Assembly (NCBI RefSeq): GCF_934294775.1
Contig: NZ_CAKRAH010000010.1
Coordinates: 1-64,000, forward strand
Direction of reading: 5' to 3'
Length of the DNA: 64,000 bases
From: an uncultured Dorea sp.
GTDB taxonomy: Bacteria > Bacillota > Clostridia > Lachnospirales > Lachnospiraceae
The position numbers were made by a program, and so were the translations under genes. The notes below the pieces were generated by a model. The model was not told the DNA's origin and ran no database searches. It saw only the letters and a list, made by a program, of their open reading frames with translations. Of this stretch, positions 26,740-35,316 are shown one piece after another (position 1 is the first letter of the stretch; each line of letters opens with the position of its first letter).

Positions 26740-28107
26740 ATGGCAAAACAAGATAACGTGGGGAAAAAAGAGTATTTTGCGTATGGTATCGGGAACTTTG
26801 CATCACAGCTTTCATGGACAATGGTAAGTACTTATCTGTCCATCTTCTACACGGATGTGTTTGGACTTGCACCATCAGCAATCGCAGTACTTTTCCTAGT
26901 GGCAAAGATCTGGGATGGATGTAATGATCCGATGATGGGAGCAATCATGCAGAGAACCAATACAAAATGGGGAAGATTCCGGCCATACATTGTAATTGGT
27001 TCGATATTCCTGGTAGCATTTACAATCCTGACATTTACCGTACCGGGATTTAGTTCCAGAGGAAAACTAATCTATGCATACGTTACATACATCGGATTGG
27101 GAATGAGTTATACGATGACCAATGTTCCTTATCAGGGAATGCCGGCGGTTATGACAAGAGATCCACATAAGATCAACAGACTGAACGGCGCACAGGTTAT
27201 GGGTATGATGGTCGGAATGACTGTCCTGAATCTTGTAACTTTACCACTGGTAAATTACTTTAACGGAATCAAGAAAAATGCAGGATATCAGTACACCGCA
27301 ATTGTGTTTGCAGTCATTGCATTACTTCTTTTCTGGTATTGTGCAAAGACCTGTAAAGAAGTTGTAGTGGTAGAAAAAGAATATCAACCACCGATTAAAG
27401 AAAGCTTAAAATACCTGTTCACAAGTAAGAATATGATCATGGTTATCTTATATGACTGCCTGGTCATTATGGGAGCCATGGGAAGAATTGCAATTGCAGT
27501 ATACTTCTATCTCTATGTTGCAAACACAGGAGCACTTACTTCTATATATATGATGCTTCCAATGTTTATGGGAATTATCCTGACACCATTTGCACCAATA
27601 TTGACTGACAAGTTTGGAAAGAGAAATGTTACACTTGCAACTCTTGGAATCCAGAGCCTTGGACTTCTGATGATGGTAATCGGACCGAATACGAATCTGG
27701 TATACCTGTTTATCTGCACAGCAATCTATGGAATCGGTGCTTTAAAAGAGCCATCACTTCCGGGAATGCTTGTAGATGCGCTTGATGAAGTGGACTTAAA
27801 AACAGGCGTACGTCCGGATGGTATTGCATTCTCATTACTGGGACTTGGTAACAAGATCGGAAGTGCAATCGGATCAGCTGTTGGAGTAGCAGTCATCGGA
27901 TGGTTCGGATACACAGGCGGAGAAAATATCACAGCACATATTCAGTCCGGTATTACAATTTCTGTAAATGTATTCCCGGTTGTAGTATTTGTACTCAGTG
28001 CAATCCCAGTATTCTTCTACAATCTGAATGAAGAAAAGATGCAGAAGATTCGTCAGGAATTAGACGAGAGAAATGAAAAGAGAGCACAGAAAGCACAGGC
28101 AGAATAA
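26740..28107 (+). CDS. GPH-family (MelB-like) sugar/glycoside:cation symporter
   Basis: The 455-residue protein has twelve predicted transmembrane segments and the glycoside-pentoside-hexuronide:cation symporter layout: a first helix with YGIGNFASQLSWTMVSTYL, the cation-site region DGCNDPMMGAIMQRTNTKWGRFRPYI with the conserved Asp and the WGRFRP loop, and LTDKFGKRN in the second half. GPH proteins co-import glycosides with Na+ or H+. An AGGAG site precedes the ATG. It starts the operon divergent from the AraC-GH39 regulator and is followed 105 bases later by a Gfo/Idh/MocA gene, so it likely imports the glycoside processed by the cluster. Intact glycoside uptake fits an intracellular 3-keto pathway. 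Confidence 0.87.
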   Translation: MAKQDNVGKKEYFAYGIGNFASQLSWTMVSTYLSIFYTDVFGLAPSAIAVLFLVAKIWDGCNDPMMGAIMQRTNTKWGRFRPYIVIGSIFLVAFTILTFTVPGFSSRGKLIYAYVTYIGLGMSYTMTNVPYQGMPAVMTRDPHKINRLNGAQVMGMMVGMTVLNLVTLPLVNYFNGIKKNAGYQYTAIVFAVIALLLFWYCAKTCKEVVVVEKEYQPPIKESLKYLFTSKNMIMVILYDCLVIMGAMGRIAIAVYFYLYVANTGALTSIYMMLPMFMGIILTPFAPILTDKFGKRNVTLATLGIQSLGLLMMVIGPNTNLVYLFICTAIYGIGALKEPSLPGMLVDALDEVDLKTGVRPDGIAFSLLGLGNKIGSAIGSAVGVAVIGWFGYTGGENITAHIQSGITISVNVFPVVVFVLSAIPVFFYNLNEEKMQKIRQELDERNEKRAQKAQAE

Positions 28108-28212
28108 GAAAAAATCAGCAGTTAGAAAAGCAGAAGAATAAGAATCAGGAAAATAAGAATAAAACTGGTAAGAATTAAGACAGAAAATAAAAGAAAAGGA
28201 AGGTAGGAAGAT

Positions 28213-29322
28213 ATGAGAAAAGTAAGAGTTGGAATTGTAGGCTGTGGTGGAATCGCAAATCAGAAACATTTACCATCATTAAAAGCCAATGCAGAGTTAA
28301 ATGAAGTTGTAGCATTTTGTGACATTATCCCGGAAAGAGCAGAAAAAGCAGCAAAAGAATACGGTGCAGAAGGAGCAAAGGTATATACCGACTATAAAGA
28401 GATGCTTGCAGATAAGACACTGGATATGGATGTTGTACATGTGTGCACACCTAACGTAGCACATTGTCCAATCACAGTAGCAGCCTTCGAAGCCGGAAAA
28501 CACGTTATGTGTGAGAAACCAATGGCACACAACACAGAAGATGCACAGAAGATGATTGATGCATGGAAGAAATCCGGTAAGAAATTCACAATCGGTTATC
28601 AGAACCGTCTGCGTGACGATACACAGACACTTCACGCATCATGCGAAGCAGGAGAATTAGGAGATATCTATTTCGCAAAGGCACATGCCCTTAGAAGAAG
28701 AGCTGTTCCTACATGGGGCGTATTCCCGAACAAAGCACTTCAGGGAGGCGGACCACTGATCGACATCGGAACACATGCACTGGATATCACACTCTGGATG
28801 ATGAACAACTATGAACCAGAATCTGTATCCGGACAGGTATTCTATAAACTCGGACGTCAGGAAGACGGACCGGACGGCAATGTATTCGGCCCATGGGATC
28901 CAAAGACATTTGAAGTAGAAGATTCAGCATTCGGACTTGTAAAGATGAAAAATGGGGCAACCATTTACCTGGAAGCATCTTGGGCTTTGAATATCTTAAA
29001 ATCAATGGAAGCATCTACTACTCTTTGCGGAACCAAAGCCGGTGCTGAGATCCACCACGGAGGAAGTTATGCACAGGATGAGCTGATTTACAATACCGTA
29101 GAGCATAATCAGTTGATGGAAAAAACAATCTCGCCTACCGGTGTAGTTGACTTCTTCGAAGGCGGCGGATCCGCAGAAGGAATCCGTGAGCAGAAACAGT
29201 GGCTGGAAGCAATCCTTTATGATAGAGAGCCATTGGTAAAACCAGAGCAGGCATTTGTAGTAACACAGATTCTGGAAGGAATATACAAATCAGCAGAGAC
29301 AGGAAAAGAAGTATATTTCTAA
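28213..29322 (+). CDS. Gfo/Idh/MocA oxidoreductase (candidate glycoside 3-oxidase, DgpA-like)
   Basis: This 369-residue NAD(P)-dependent oxidoreductase has a Rossmann motif GIVGCGGIANQKHL (residues 7-20), the EKP motif with catalytic Lys102 (MCEKPMAHN), and DIGTHALD with His188 and Asp191 in the substrate domain. Some members oxidise the C3 hydroxyl of sugars in glycosides, such as DgpA in C-glucoside degradation by gut bacteria. The gene lies immediately before a C-glycoside deglycosidase beta-type gene and a TIM-barrel isomerase, the same gene neighbourhood. The 81-base gap to the next gene lacks a terminator. Oxidation of a glycoside sugar to the 3-keto form is inferred from this context. 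Confidence 0.8.
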   Translation: MRKVRVGIVGCGGIANQKHLPSLKANAELNEVVAFCDIIPERAEKAAKEYGAEGAKVYTDYKEMLADKTLDMDVVHVCTPNVAHCPITVAAFEAGKHVMCEKPMAHNTEDAQKMIDAWKKSGKKFTIGYQNRLRDDTQTLHASCEAGELGDIYFAKAHALRRRAVPTWGVFPNKALQGGGPLIDIGTHALDITLWMMNNYEPESVSGQVFYKLGRQEDGPDGNVFGPWDPKTFEVEDSAFGLVKMKNGATIYLEASWALNILKSMEASTTLCGTKAGAEIHHGGSYAQDELIYNTVEHNQLMEKTISPTGVVDFFEGGGSAEGIREQKQWLEAILYDREPLVKPEQAFVVTQILEGIYKSAETGKEVYF

Positions 29323-29403
29323 AAATTGTAGAAAATGCCGCAGGGATGTTCAAAAGAGGTCCCTGCGGGGGAATGAAAAAGAAGAAAGGAAACGGTGTGA
29401 ATA

Positions 29404-29796
29404 ATGGCAGGAAGAGAAGTATTTAATAAAGATGGATTTAAAAATGTAGAAAAAGATGGCGAAATCATTGGTTATGAATTTCAGTTTAAGGCTCAGTATT
29501 ACAGAGGATTTACTCCGTCTATTCTACGTGATATCAAGGTTAACGTAGATGGTATAGAGGCAAAAAGAGAAGATATCCGTTTTACAGTCAATGATGAGAC
29601 ATTTACCCTTGAGCAGACAAGAACACTGGTTGACTCTGATTACAGATGGGAATTTGGTGACTATGCAACGATCACCGTACTTCAGCCGGGTGGATTAAAA
29701 CCTGGAAAACATCACATGGATGCATTCCAGAGAATCGCACCATCATATATGCCGTTTGAAATTGAAGCAGCATGCGAAACAGATTTTGAAATATAG
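29404..29796 (+). CDS. C-glycoside deglycosidase beta-subunit-like protein (DUF6379/CGDB type)
   Basis: The 130-residue protein is small, soluble and predicted mainly beta-strand. Its length, the N-terminal GYEFQFKAQYYRGF and RDIKVNVDGIE segments, and C-terminal MPFEIEAACE resemble the C-glycoside deglycosidase beta-subunit family (formerly DUF6379; DgpB/DfgB/CarB). In the characterised enzymes this subunit forms a complex with a Mn-dependent TIM-barrel alpha subunit and together they cleave the C-C bond of 3-oxo-C-glycosides. The TIM-barrel candidate starts 30 bases downstream. I assign the family from recalled pattern and strong context, not from an alignment. Related subunits may also cleave 3-keto-O-glycosides by elimination. 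Confidence 0.68.
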   Translation: MAGREVFNKDGFKNVEKDGEIIGYEFQFKAQYYRGFTPSILRDIKVNVDGIEAKREDIRFTVNDETFTLEQTRTLVDSDYRWEFGDYATITVLQPGGLKPGKHHMDAFQRIAPSYMPFEIEAACETDFEI

Positions 29797-29825
29797 ATTC
29801 AAGAATAAACAGGAGGTAAGATGAG

Positions 29826-30884
29826 ATGAAAAACAGTGTAAAAAGAAGTGTATCTTTATATAGTTATCAGGATGAATATTATGACAAGAAACTGGATTTG
29901 GAAGGATGTTTAAGAGAGACAGCCAAGACAGGAGCAACAGGAGTAGAGCTTCTGGCAGAGCAGATGATTCGCAAATTTCCGAATCCGATTCTGACAGAAG
30001 AATTTCGTGAGAAATGGTTTGGATGGATGAAAAAATATAACCTGACACCAACCTGTTACGATGCATTCTTAGAAAACCGTATCTATGATAACAGAACACT
30101 GTCTCTTGGAGAGCAGATCAACATGATGAAACGTGACATCAACCTTGCATCGTTACTTGGATTTACAACATTAAGAACACTTGCATCTACACCGATGGAT
30201 GTTATCGAAGGATCTCTGGAATATGCAGAAGAAAAGAATGTAAAGATCGGATTAGAGGTACATTCTCCATTCTCACTTAATTCAGAATGGGCAGAAGGAT
30301 ATCTGAAGATGATCGACCGCACAGGAAGCAAGTACTTTGGATTTGTTCCGGATATGGGAATTTTCTGCCGTAACATCCCGGATGTGATCAGAGATAAGGC
30401 AAGAAGAATGGGGGCCAAAGAAGAATGTATCAAGATTGTAGATGATGCTTACGCAGAACGTATGGAAAAAGGATTTGTAAAGATTAAATATGCACTGGAT
30501 CTCGGAACAGCCAACTTAAACTACCGTAAAGCTAACGGACTAGATGAGATGACAACCGCTCTGGAAAAGGCAGGAGCAGGAGCAGGCGACTACTGGTATA
30601 TGAATACATCATATTGTTACACATGGTGTGATCCACAGGATCTAATCGATAATATCGAGTACATTGTACATACACATGCAAAATTCTACAATATGCACGA
30701 AGATTATACAGATACAGCAGTAGATATCAACCCGGTTGTAGAAGCATATAAGAAAGCAGGATATGACGGATACTTAAGTTCTGAGTACGAAGGCGGAGAG
30801 TCATTAAGAGATGCACTTCCGGTAGACAGTATCGAACAGGTACGCAGACATCAGGAAGCACTGAGAAGAGCGATAGGAGAGTAG
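29826..30884 (+). CDS. Xylose-isomerase-like TIM barrel, candidate C-glycoside deglycosidase alpha subunit
   Basis: This 352-residue protein has the sugar phosphate isomerase/epimerase fold. A divalent-metal site can be read as Glu144 (GLEVHSP), Asp176 (VPDMGIF), His284 (VHTHAKF) and Glu320 (SSEYEGG). His146, two residues after the first ligand, would be placed to act as a base. Alpha subunits of C-glycoside deglycosidases have this size, fold and Mn site and are encoded next to the beta subunit, as here. There is a helical insertion at about 195-265 not found in the smaller paralogue that follows. A 2-keto-sugar epimerase is the alternative assignment. It overlaps no neighbour; the next gene starts four bases after the stop. 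Confidence 0.7.
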   Translation: MKNSVKRSVSLYSYQDEYYDKKLDLEGCLRETAKTGATGVELLAEQMIRKFPNPILTEEFREKWFGWMKKYNLTPTCYDAFLENRIYDNRTLSLGEQINMMKRDINLASLLGFTTLRTLASTPMDVIEGSLEYAEEKNVKIGLEVHSPFSLNSEWAEGYLKMIDRTGSKYFGFVPDMGIFCRNIPDVIRDKARRMGAKEECIKIVDDAYAERMEKGFVKIKYALDLGTANLNYRKANGLDEMTTALEKAGAGAGDYWYMNTSYCYTWCDPQDLIDNIEYIVHTHAKFYNMHEDYTDTAVDINPVVEAYKKAGYDGYLSSEYEGGESLRDALPVDSIEQVRRHQEALRRAIGE

Positions 30885-30888
30885 GGCT

Positions 30889-31803
30889 ATGAAATTAGGA
30901 TTAATAACAGCAATTTGTGACGGAATGTCATTTGAAGAAGTTGTAGATTTTGCGGCAGAAAATGGATTAGAGTGCCTCGAAGTTGCATGCTGGCCGAAAG
31001 GTGGCGCGCAGCGTAGATATGCGGGAGTAAGTCACATTGATGTGGCCAGTCTTGATCAGGAAAAAGCAGACTATATCAAGGCTCTGTGTAAGGAAAAAGG
31101 AGTAGAGATATCAGCCCTTGCATATTATCCCAATACTATGGATCCGGATATTGAAAAGAGAAATTCTTATATCAGCCATTTGTACAAACTGATCGATGCA
31201 TCAGCATTGCTGGATGTCGATATGGTCACAACATTTGTAGGAAGAGATCCTAAAAAGACCGTATCTGAGAATCTGGAACTGGTAAAAGAAATATGGCCAC
31301 CGATCGTAAAATATGCAGAAGAAAAGAACGTAAAGATTGCAATCGAAAACTGCCCGATGTTATTCACAGAAGATGAATGGCCGGGAGGACAGAACCTGAT
31401 GACGACTCCTGCAAACTGGAGAAAGATTTTTGAGATTATTGACAGTCCTAATTTTGGAATTAACTATGATCCATCACATTTTGTATGGCAGCAGATTGAC
31501 TATATCAAACCAATCTATGAATTTAAAGATAAGATATTCCATGTACATTACAAAGATATCAAGGTGTATCCGGATAAATTAAAAGATGTAGGAGTGATGG
31601 CAACCCCATTGGAATATATGTCGCCAAAACTTCCAGGACTGGGAGATGTAGACTGGGGAGAATATGTATCTGCACTTACAGATATCGGATATGACGGATA
31701 TACATGTATCGAAGTAGAAGATAAGGCATTTGAAAAAGATCTGGATGATGCGAAACGTGCAGTTATCTTAAGTGCAAAATACTTAAGAAACTTTGTGATC
31801 TAA
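30889..31803 (+). CDS. Sugar phosphate isomerase/epimerase family protein
   Basis: The 304-residue xylose-isomerase-like TIM-barrel protein has the metal ligands expected of the family: Glu in IAIENCPML (about 145), Asp in NYDPSHFVW, His in FHVHYKDI and Glu in CIEVEDKAF. The ENCPM/GINYDPSH/HYKD pattern matches the general sugar isomerase/epimerase family. It lacks the Glu-x-His arrangement of the 352-residue protein encoded just upstream. Likely roles are isomerising or epimerising the released keto-sugar, or lyase action on a 3-keto-glycoside. It is tightly packed in the operon, four and eleven bases from its neighbours. Confidence 0.75.
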   Translation: MKLGLITAICDGMSFEEVVDFAAENGLECLEVACWPKGGAQRRYAGVSHIDVASLDQEKADYIKALCKEKGVEISALAYYPNTMDPDIEKRNSYISHLYKLIDASALLDVDMVTTFVGRDPKKTVSENLELVKEIWPPIVKYAEEKNVKIAIENCPMLFTEDEWPGGQNLMTTPANWRKIFEIIDSPNFGINYDPSHFVWQQIDYIKPIYEFKDKIFHVHYKDIKVYPDKLKDVGVMATPLEYMSPKLPGLGDVDWGEYVSALTDIGYDGYTCIEVEDKAFEKDLDDAKRAVILSAKYLRNFVI

Positions 31804-31814
31804 GGAGGCACAAC

Positions 31815-32885
31815 ATGGAAGATATAAGAATTGGAATTATCGGTCATGGATTCATGGGACATGAACATGAAAAGATGCTGACAGAACTGGAAGGCTATAA
31901 AGTTGTAGGAATCGCAGATCGTGATCCAGAGCAGTTAAAAGATGTAAAAGAAGGATTAAAGAGATATGCGTCTAATGAAGAACTAATGAATGATCCGGAA
32001 GTTCAGGTCGTTCTGATAGCTGCCAATAACAATCAGCATCATGACCTGGTTATACAGGCAGCAAAAGCAGGCAAAGATATCATCTGTGAAAAACCAGTAG
32101 CTATGAGCCTGGAAGAACTTGATGATATGATACGTGTAACAAAAGAGTGTAATGTGAAATTTACTGTACATCATCAAAGAAGGTTAGATCCGGATTTTCG
32201 GACAATGAAACAGGTTTATGATGACGGATTACTTGGAGACGTATATACAATCAAGAACAGCCTGTACGGTTTCAATGGAAATATGCACGACTGGCATGTA
32301 TTCGTAAGCGAAGGCGGGGGTATGCTCTATGACTGGGGCGTACACCTTCTGGATCAGATATTATGGATGATGCCAGGAGCGAAAATTAAGAGCGTGTTCG
32401 CAGATGTAAGAAATGTGATTAATGTAGAGGTGGATGATTATTTTAAAATTTTGATGAAGTTCGATAATCATGTGACTGCAGAAGTAGAACTTGGAACTTA
32501 TTATTTAACAGATAAGATGTATGATAAATGGTTCGAAAAACATTGGTTCATGGGTGGCAATAAGGGGAGTGCTTATATAGATGGTTTTCATCCGGAAGGA
32601 AAGATTGTTCGTACAAATGGGCTTCTTCAGAATGTAGGAGACAAACGTACGATGACAGCAGCAGGACCGACAAGATCTTTTGGTCCACCTCCGGAAGGAA
32701 AGATTCTGACAGAAGAACTTCCTGTAGTGACAACAAACCATAAGCAGTATTTTGAAAATTACAGAAAAGCATATTATGGAGAAGAGGAATTCCTTGTAAA
32801 GATAGAGGAAACAAGAAGAGTCCTAAAGCTGATGGATGCGGTCAGAGAATCTGGCCGTACAGGAAAATCGGTTGATTTTGAATAA
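31815..32885 (+). CDS. Second Gfo/Idh/MocA oxidoreductase of the glycoside cluster
   Basis: This 356-residue oxidoreductase has a Rossmann motif GIIGHGFMGHEHEKM, the EKP motif with Lys93 (CEKPVAMS), and DWGVHLLD with catalytic His177. It is clearly different from the first Gfo/Idh/MocA protein in the operon (His in place of Cys in the glycine-rich loop, a different C-terminal domain). Two such enzymes in a glycoside cluster suggest one oxidises the substrate glycoside at C3 and the other reduces the released 3-keto-sugar, recycling NAD(H). Which does which cannot be read from sequence. AGGAGG precedes the ATG, and the operon terminator follows 26 bases after the stop. Confidence 0.78.
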   Translation: MEDIRIGIIGHGFMGHEHEKMLTELEGYKVVGIADRDPEQLKDVKEGLKRYASNEELMNDPEVQVVLIAANNNQHHDLVIQAAKAGKDIICEKPVAMSLEELDDMIRVTKECNVKFTVHHQRRLDPDFRTMKQVYDDGLLGDVYTIKNSLYGFNGNMHDWHVFVSEGGGMLYDWGVHLLDQILWMMPGAKIKSVFADVRNVINVEVDDYFKILMKFDNHVTAEVELGTYYLTDKMYDKWFEKHWFMGGNKGSAYIDGFHPEGKIVRTNGLLQNVGDKRTMTAAGPTRSFGPPPEGKILTEELPVVTTNHKQYFENYRKAYYGEEEFLVKIEETRRVLKLMDAVRESGRTGKSVDFE

Positions 32886-32910
32886 AAGGTGAAAAAAATC
32901 CCCGAACAGG

Positions 32911-32946
32911 AAATCGCTTAGACCATGAGGTTTAAGCGATTTTTTT
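32911..32946 (+). terminator. Intrinsic terminator of the glycoside operon
   Basis: AAATCGCTTA (32911-32920) pairs with TAAGCGATTT (32933-32942), followed by a T-run. It ends the six-gene transporter/deglycosylation operon. Confidence 0.88.
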
Positions 32947-33047
32947 GCATGCATAATAATTAAGTGACTAATCAATGATACTAATGGCAATTATACTATA
33001 AATTTTTGTTGTTCTTGATGTTATTAAATTCATAGTTATAGAACGTA

Positions 33048-33209
33048 ATATCTGTTATAATCAAAGAAGAAATTGCATGTAAGGAAGCGTTGAATCAGAT
33101 CAGGACGAACAGGTATGAGGAAGTACTTTGTGATGATGGTGTAGAGAAGATTTTGAGGTATGGAATTGCATTTTATAAGAAGAGATGTAAGGTGATGATT
33201 GTAACATAG
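33048..33209 (+). pseudogene. Remnant of an AAA-ATPase-like/PDDEXK_9 nuclease-family gene
   Basis: The frame ending at TAG 33207-33209 reads ...KEEIACKEALNQIRTNRYEE and then a short tail containing KILRYGIAF. This matches the very C-terminus of the abundant AAA-ATPase-like plus PDDEXK_9 proteins of Lachnospiraceae. About the last 50 codons remain; no start, ATPase domain or other part is present. It sits in the 551-base gap 32886-33436, which otherwise holds two terminators and a -10 box. Confidence 0.6.
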
Positions 33210-33228
33210 TAACATCAGACATACGATA

Positions 33229-33258
33229 GAGGTGGTCAGACAATGGGCCACCTTTTTG
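33229..33258 (+). terminator. Intrinsic terminator left after the nuclease remnant
   Basis: AGGTGG and CCACCT form a stem around a TCAGACAATGGG loop, followed by TTTTT. It probably served the now-degraded gene upstream. Further right, TATAAT at 33395-33400 may be the -10 box of the aminopeptidase gene, although no clear -35 box is seen. Confidence 0.65.
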
Positions 33259-33436
33259 CATACTTAGGTATACAAAAAGAGCTAGAGGGAAATGGATAGT
33301 GACAAGTTCTCTACGTTATGGCATGAGTAAAATTATTTATGAGAGATAAGAAAAATTATCTATATTAATAGAAGATTAATTATAAGAAATGCGGTATAAT
33401 ATCCATACACTGTATATATCAAGGAGGAACAAAAAC

Positions 33437-35224
33437 ATGACAGTACCAGAAAGACTTTCCGCACTGCGTAAGTGTATGGAAGAAAAGAACATTGATGTGT
33501 ATGTAGTACCAACTGCAGACTTCCATCAGAGTGAATATGTTGGGGAACATTTCAAAGCGAGAAAGTTCATCACAGGATTTTCGGGATCAGCAGGAACAGC
33601 TGTGATCACTAAGACAGAGGCAAGGCTCTGGACAGACGGACGTTACTTTATCCAGGCAGCAGCACAGTTAGAGGGGACAACTGTAGAACTTATGAAGATG
33701 GGCGAGCCTGGAGTACCGGAGATGAATGTATACATCGAAGAGGTATTGCAGGCAGGAGAGACTCTTGGATTTGACGGAAGAGTGGTATCCGTTGGCGAAG
33801 GTGAAGGATATGCAGCAATCGCAGCGAAAAAGAATGCGAAAGTGAATTATCAGGTAGATTTAATCGATGAAATCTGGGAGGACCGCCCGGCATTATCGGA
33901 AGAGCCTGCATTTGATCTGGATGTAAAATATGCCGGAGAGACTGTAGAAAGCAAACTTGCAAGAATCCGTGAAGAGATGAAAGAATCAGGAGCAAATGTA
34001 CACGTTGTATCTACCATTGACGACATCTGCTGGACTTTGAATATCCGTGGAAATGATATCGACTTCTTCCCACTGGTATTATCTTACGGAATCATCACAA
34101 TGGACAGTTTCGAACTGTATATCGATGAGAGAAAATTAGATGAAGAGTTAAAAGCAAAACTTGCAAAAGACGGTGTAAACTTACACCCATACAACGACAT
34201 TTACGATGACGTGAAGAAATTCGGCGACGACGTGGTTGCAATGATCGACCCTGGAAAACTGAACTATGCACTGTTCAATAATATTCCGGAAAATGTAAAG
34301 ACAGTAGAAAAGAGAAATCCGGCAATTCTTATGAAGGCGATCAAGAACCCGGTTGAGATCGAAAATATCCGCAAAGCACAGATCAAAGACAGTGTCGCAC
34401 ATGTAAGATTCATGAAATGGTTAAAAGAAAATGTCGGCAAGATGAAGATCACAGAGATGAGCGCATCTGATAAACTTGATGAGTTCCGTGCAGAGATGGG
34501 TAACTTCATCCGTCCAAGTTTCGAGCCAATTTCTTCGTTCGGAGAACACGGTGCGATCGTACACTACACATCATCACCTGAGACGGATGTAGAGTTAAAA
34601 GAAGGCCAGTTGTTCTTAACTGATACAGGAGCCGGATTCTACGAAGGATCTACAGACGTTACCAGAACTTATGCACTTGGCGAAGTTCCACAGATCATGA
34701 AAGACCACTTCACACTGGTTGCAATCAGTAACTTACAGCTTGGAAGCGCAAAATTCCTGGAAGGATCTACAGGTATGGTTCTTGATATTCTTGCAAGAAA
34801 ACCATTCTGGGACAGAGACTTAAACTTCAACCACGGTACCGGACATGGAGTCGGATACCTTCTTAATATCCACGAAGGACCTGCAGGCTTCCGCTGGAAA
34901 TACCGTCCGGGCGAGACAGAAGTATTACAGGAAGGCATGATCATCACAGACGAACCGGGAATCTATATCGAAGGATCCCACGGAATCCGTCTGGAGAACG
35001 AACTCCTGACCAGAAAGGGAACACTGAACGAATACGGTCAGTTTATGTACTTCGAAGCAATCACACTGATTCCGATGGATCTGGATGCGATCAATCCGGA
35101 TATCATGACAGCAGAAGATAAGAAACTGCTGAATGATTATCATGCGAAAGTATATGAAGTAATCGCTCCTTATTTAAATGAGGAAGAGCAGGAGTGGCTT
35201 AAGAAGTATACAAGAAGCATTTAA
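33437..35224 (+). CDS. pepP: Xaa-Pro aminopeptidase P (peptidase family M24B)
   Basis: The 595-residue protein has the three-domain plan of long aminopeptidase P enzymes: two creatinase-like N-terminal domains and a C-terminal pita-bread metallopeptidase domain with a short tail. Metal ligands are visible as TDTGAGFYEGSTDVTRT (two Asp), NHGTGHGVGYLLNIHEGP (His), DEPGIYIEGSHGIRLENE (Glu and Glu). It is cytoplasmic and releases N-terminal residues preceding proline. AAGGAGG precedes the ATG at 33437; the in-frame ATG at 33389 has no ribosome site. It is a single-gene transcript and is not obviously related to the bile-acid genes that follow on the opposite strand. Confidence 0.9.
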   Translation: MTVPERLSALRKCMEEKNIDVYVVPTADFHQSEYVGEHFKARKFITGFSGSAGTAVITKTEARLWTDGRYFIQAAAQLEGTTVELMKMGEPGVPEMNVYIEEVLQAGETLGFDGRVVSVGEGEGYAAIAAKKNAKVNYQVDLIDEIWEDRPALSEEPAFDLDVKYAGETVESKLARIREEMKESGANVHVVSTIDDICWTLNIRGNDIDFFPLVLSYGIITMDSFELYIDERKLDEELKAKLAKDGVNLHPYNDIYDDVKKFGDDVVAMIDPGKLNYALFNNIPENVKTVEKRNPAILMKAIKNPVEIENIRKAQIKDSVAHVRFMKWLKENVGKMKITEMSASDKLDEFRAEMGNFIRPSFEPISSFGEHGAIVHYTSSPETDVELKEGQLFLTDTGAGFYEGSTDVTRTYALGEVPQIMKDHFTLVAISNLQLGSAKFLEGSTGMVLDILARKPFWDRDLNFNHGTGHGVGYLLNIHEGPAGFRWKYRPGETEVLQEGMIITDEPGIYIEGSHGIRLENELLTRKGTLNEYGQFMYFEAITLIPMDLDAINPDIMTAEDKKLLNDYHAKVYEVIAPYLNEEEQEWLKKYTRSI

Positions 35225-35274
35225 TTAATATACTATTGTAGCCAGTCACGACATGAGAGGTCATAATGAATAAA

Positions 35275-35309
35275 AAAGAGCTGCCCTTTTTAAGAGCAGC
35301 TCTTTCAAT
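35275..35309. terminator. Intrinsic terminator between pepP and baiF
   Basis: AAAGAGCTGC (35275-35284) pairs with GCAGCTCTTT (35296-35305). On the minus strand the stem is followed by six T, so it mainly ends the baiA-baiB-baiG-baiF transcript; on the plus strand it can also stop pepP transcription. Confidence 0.82.
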
Positions 35310-35316
35310 TATTATC

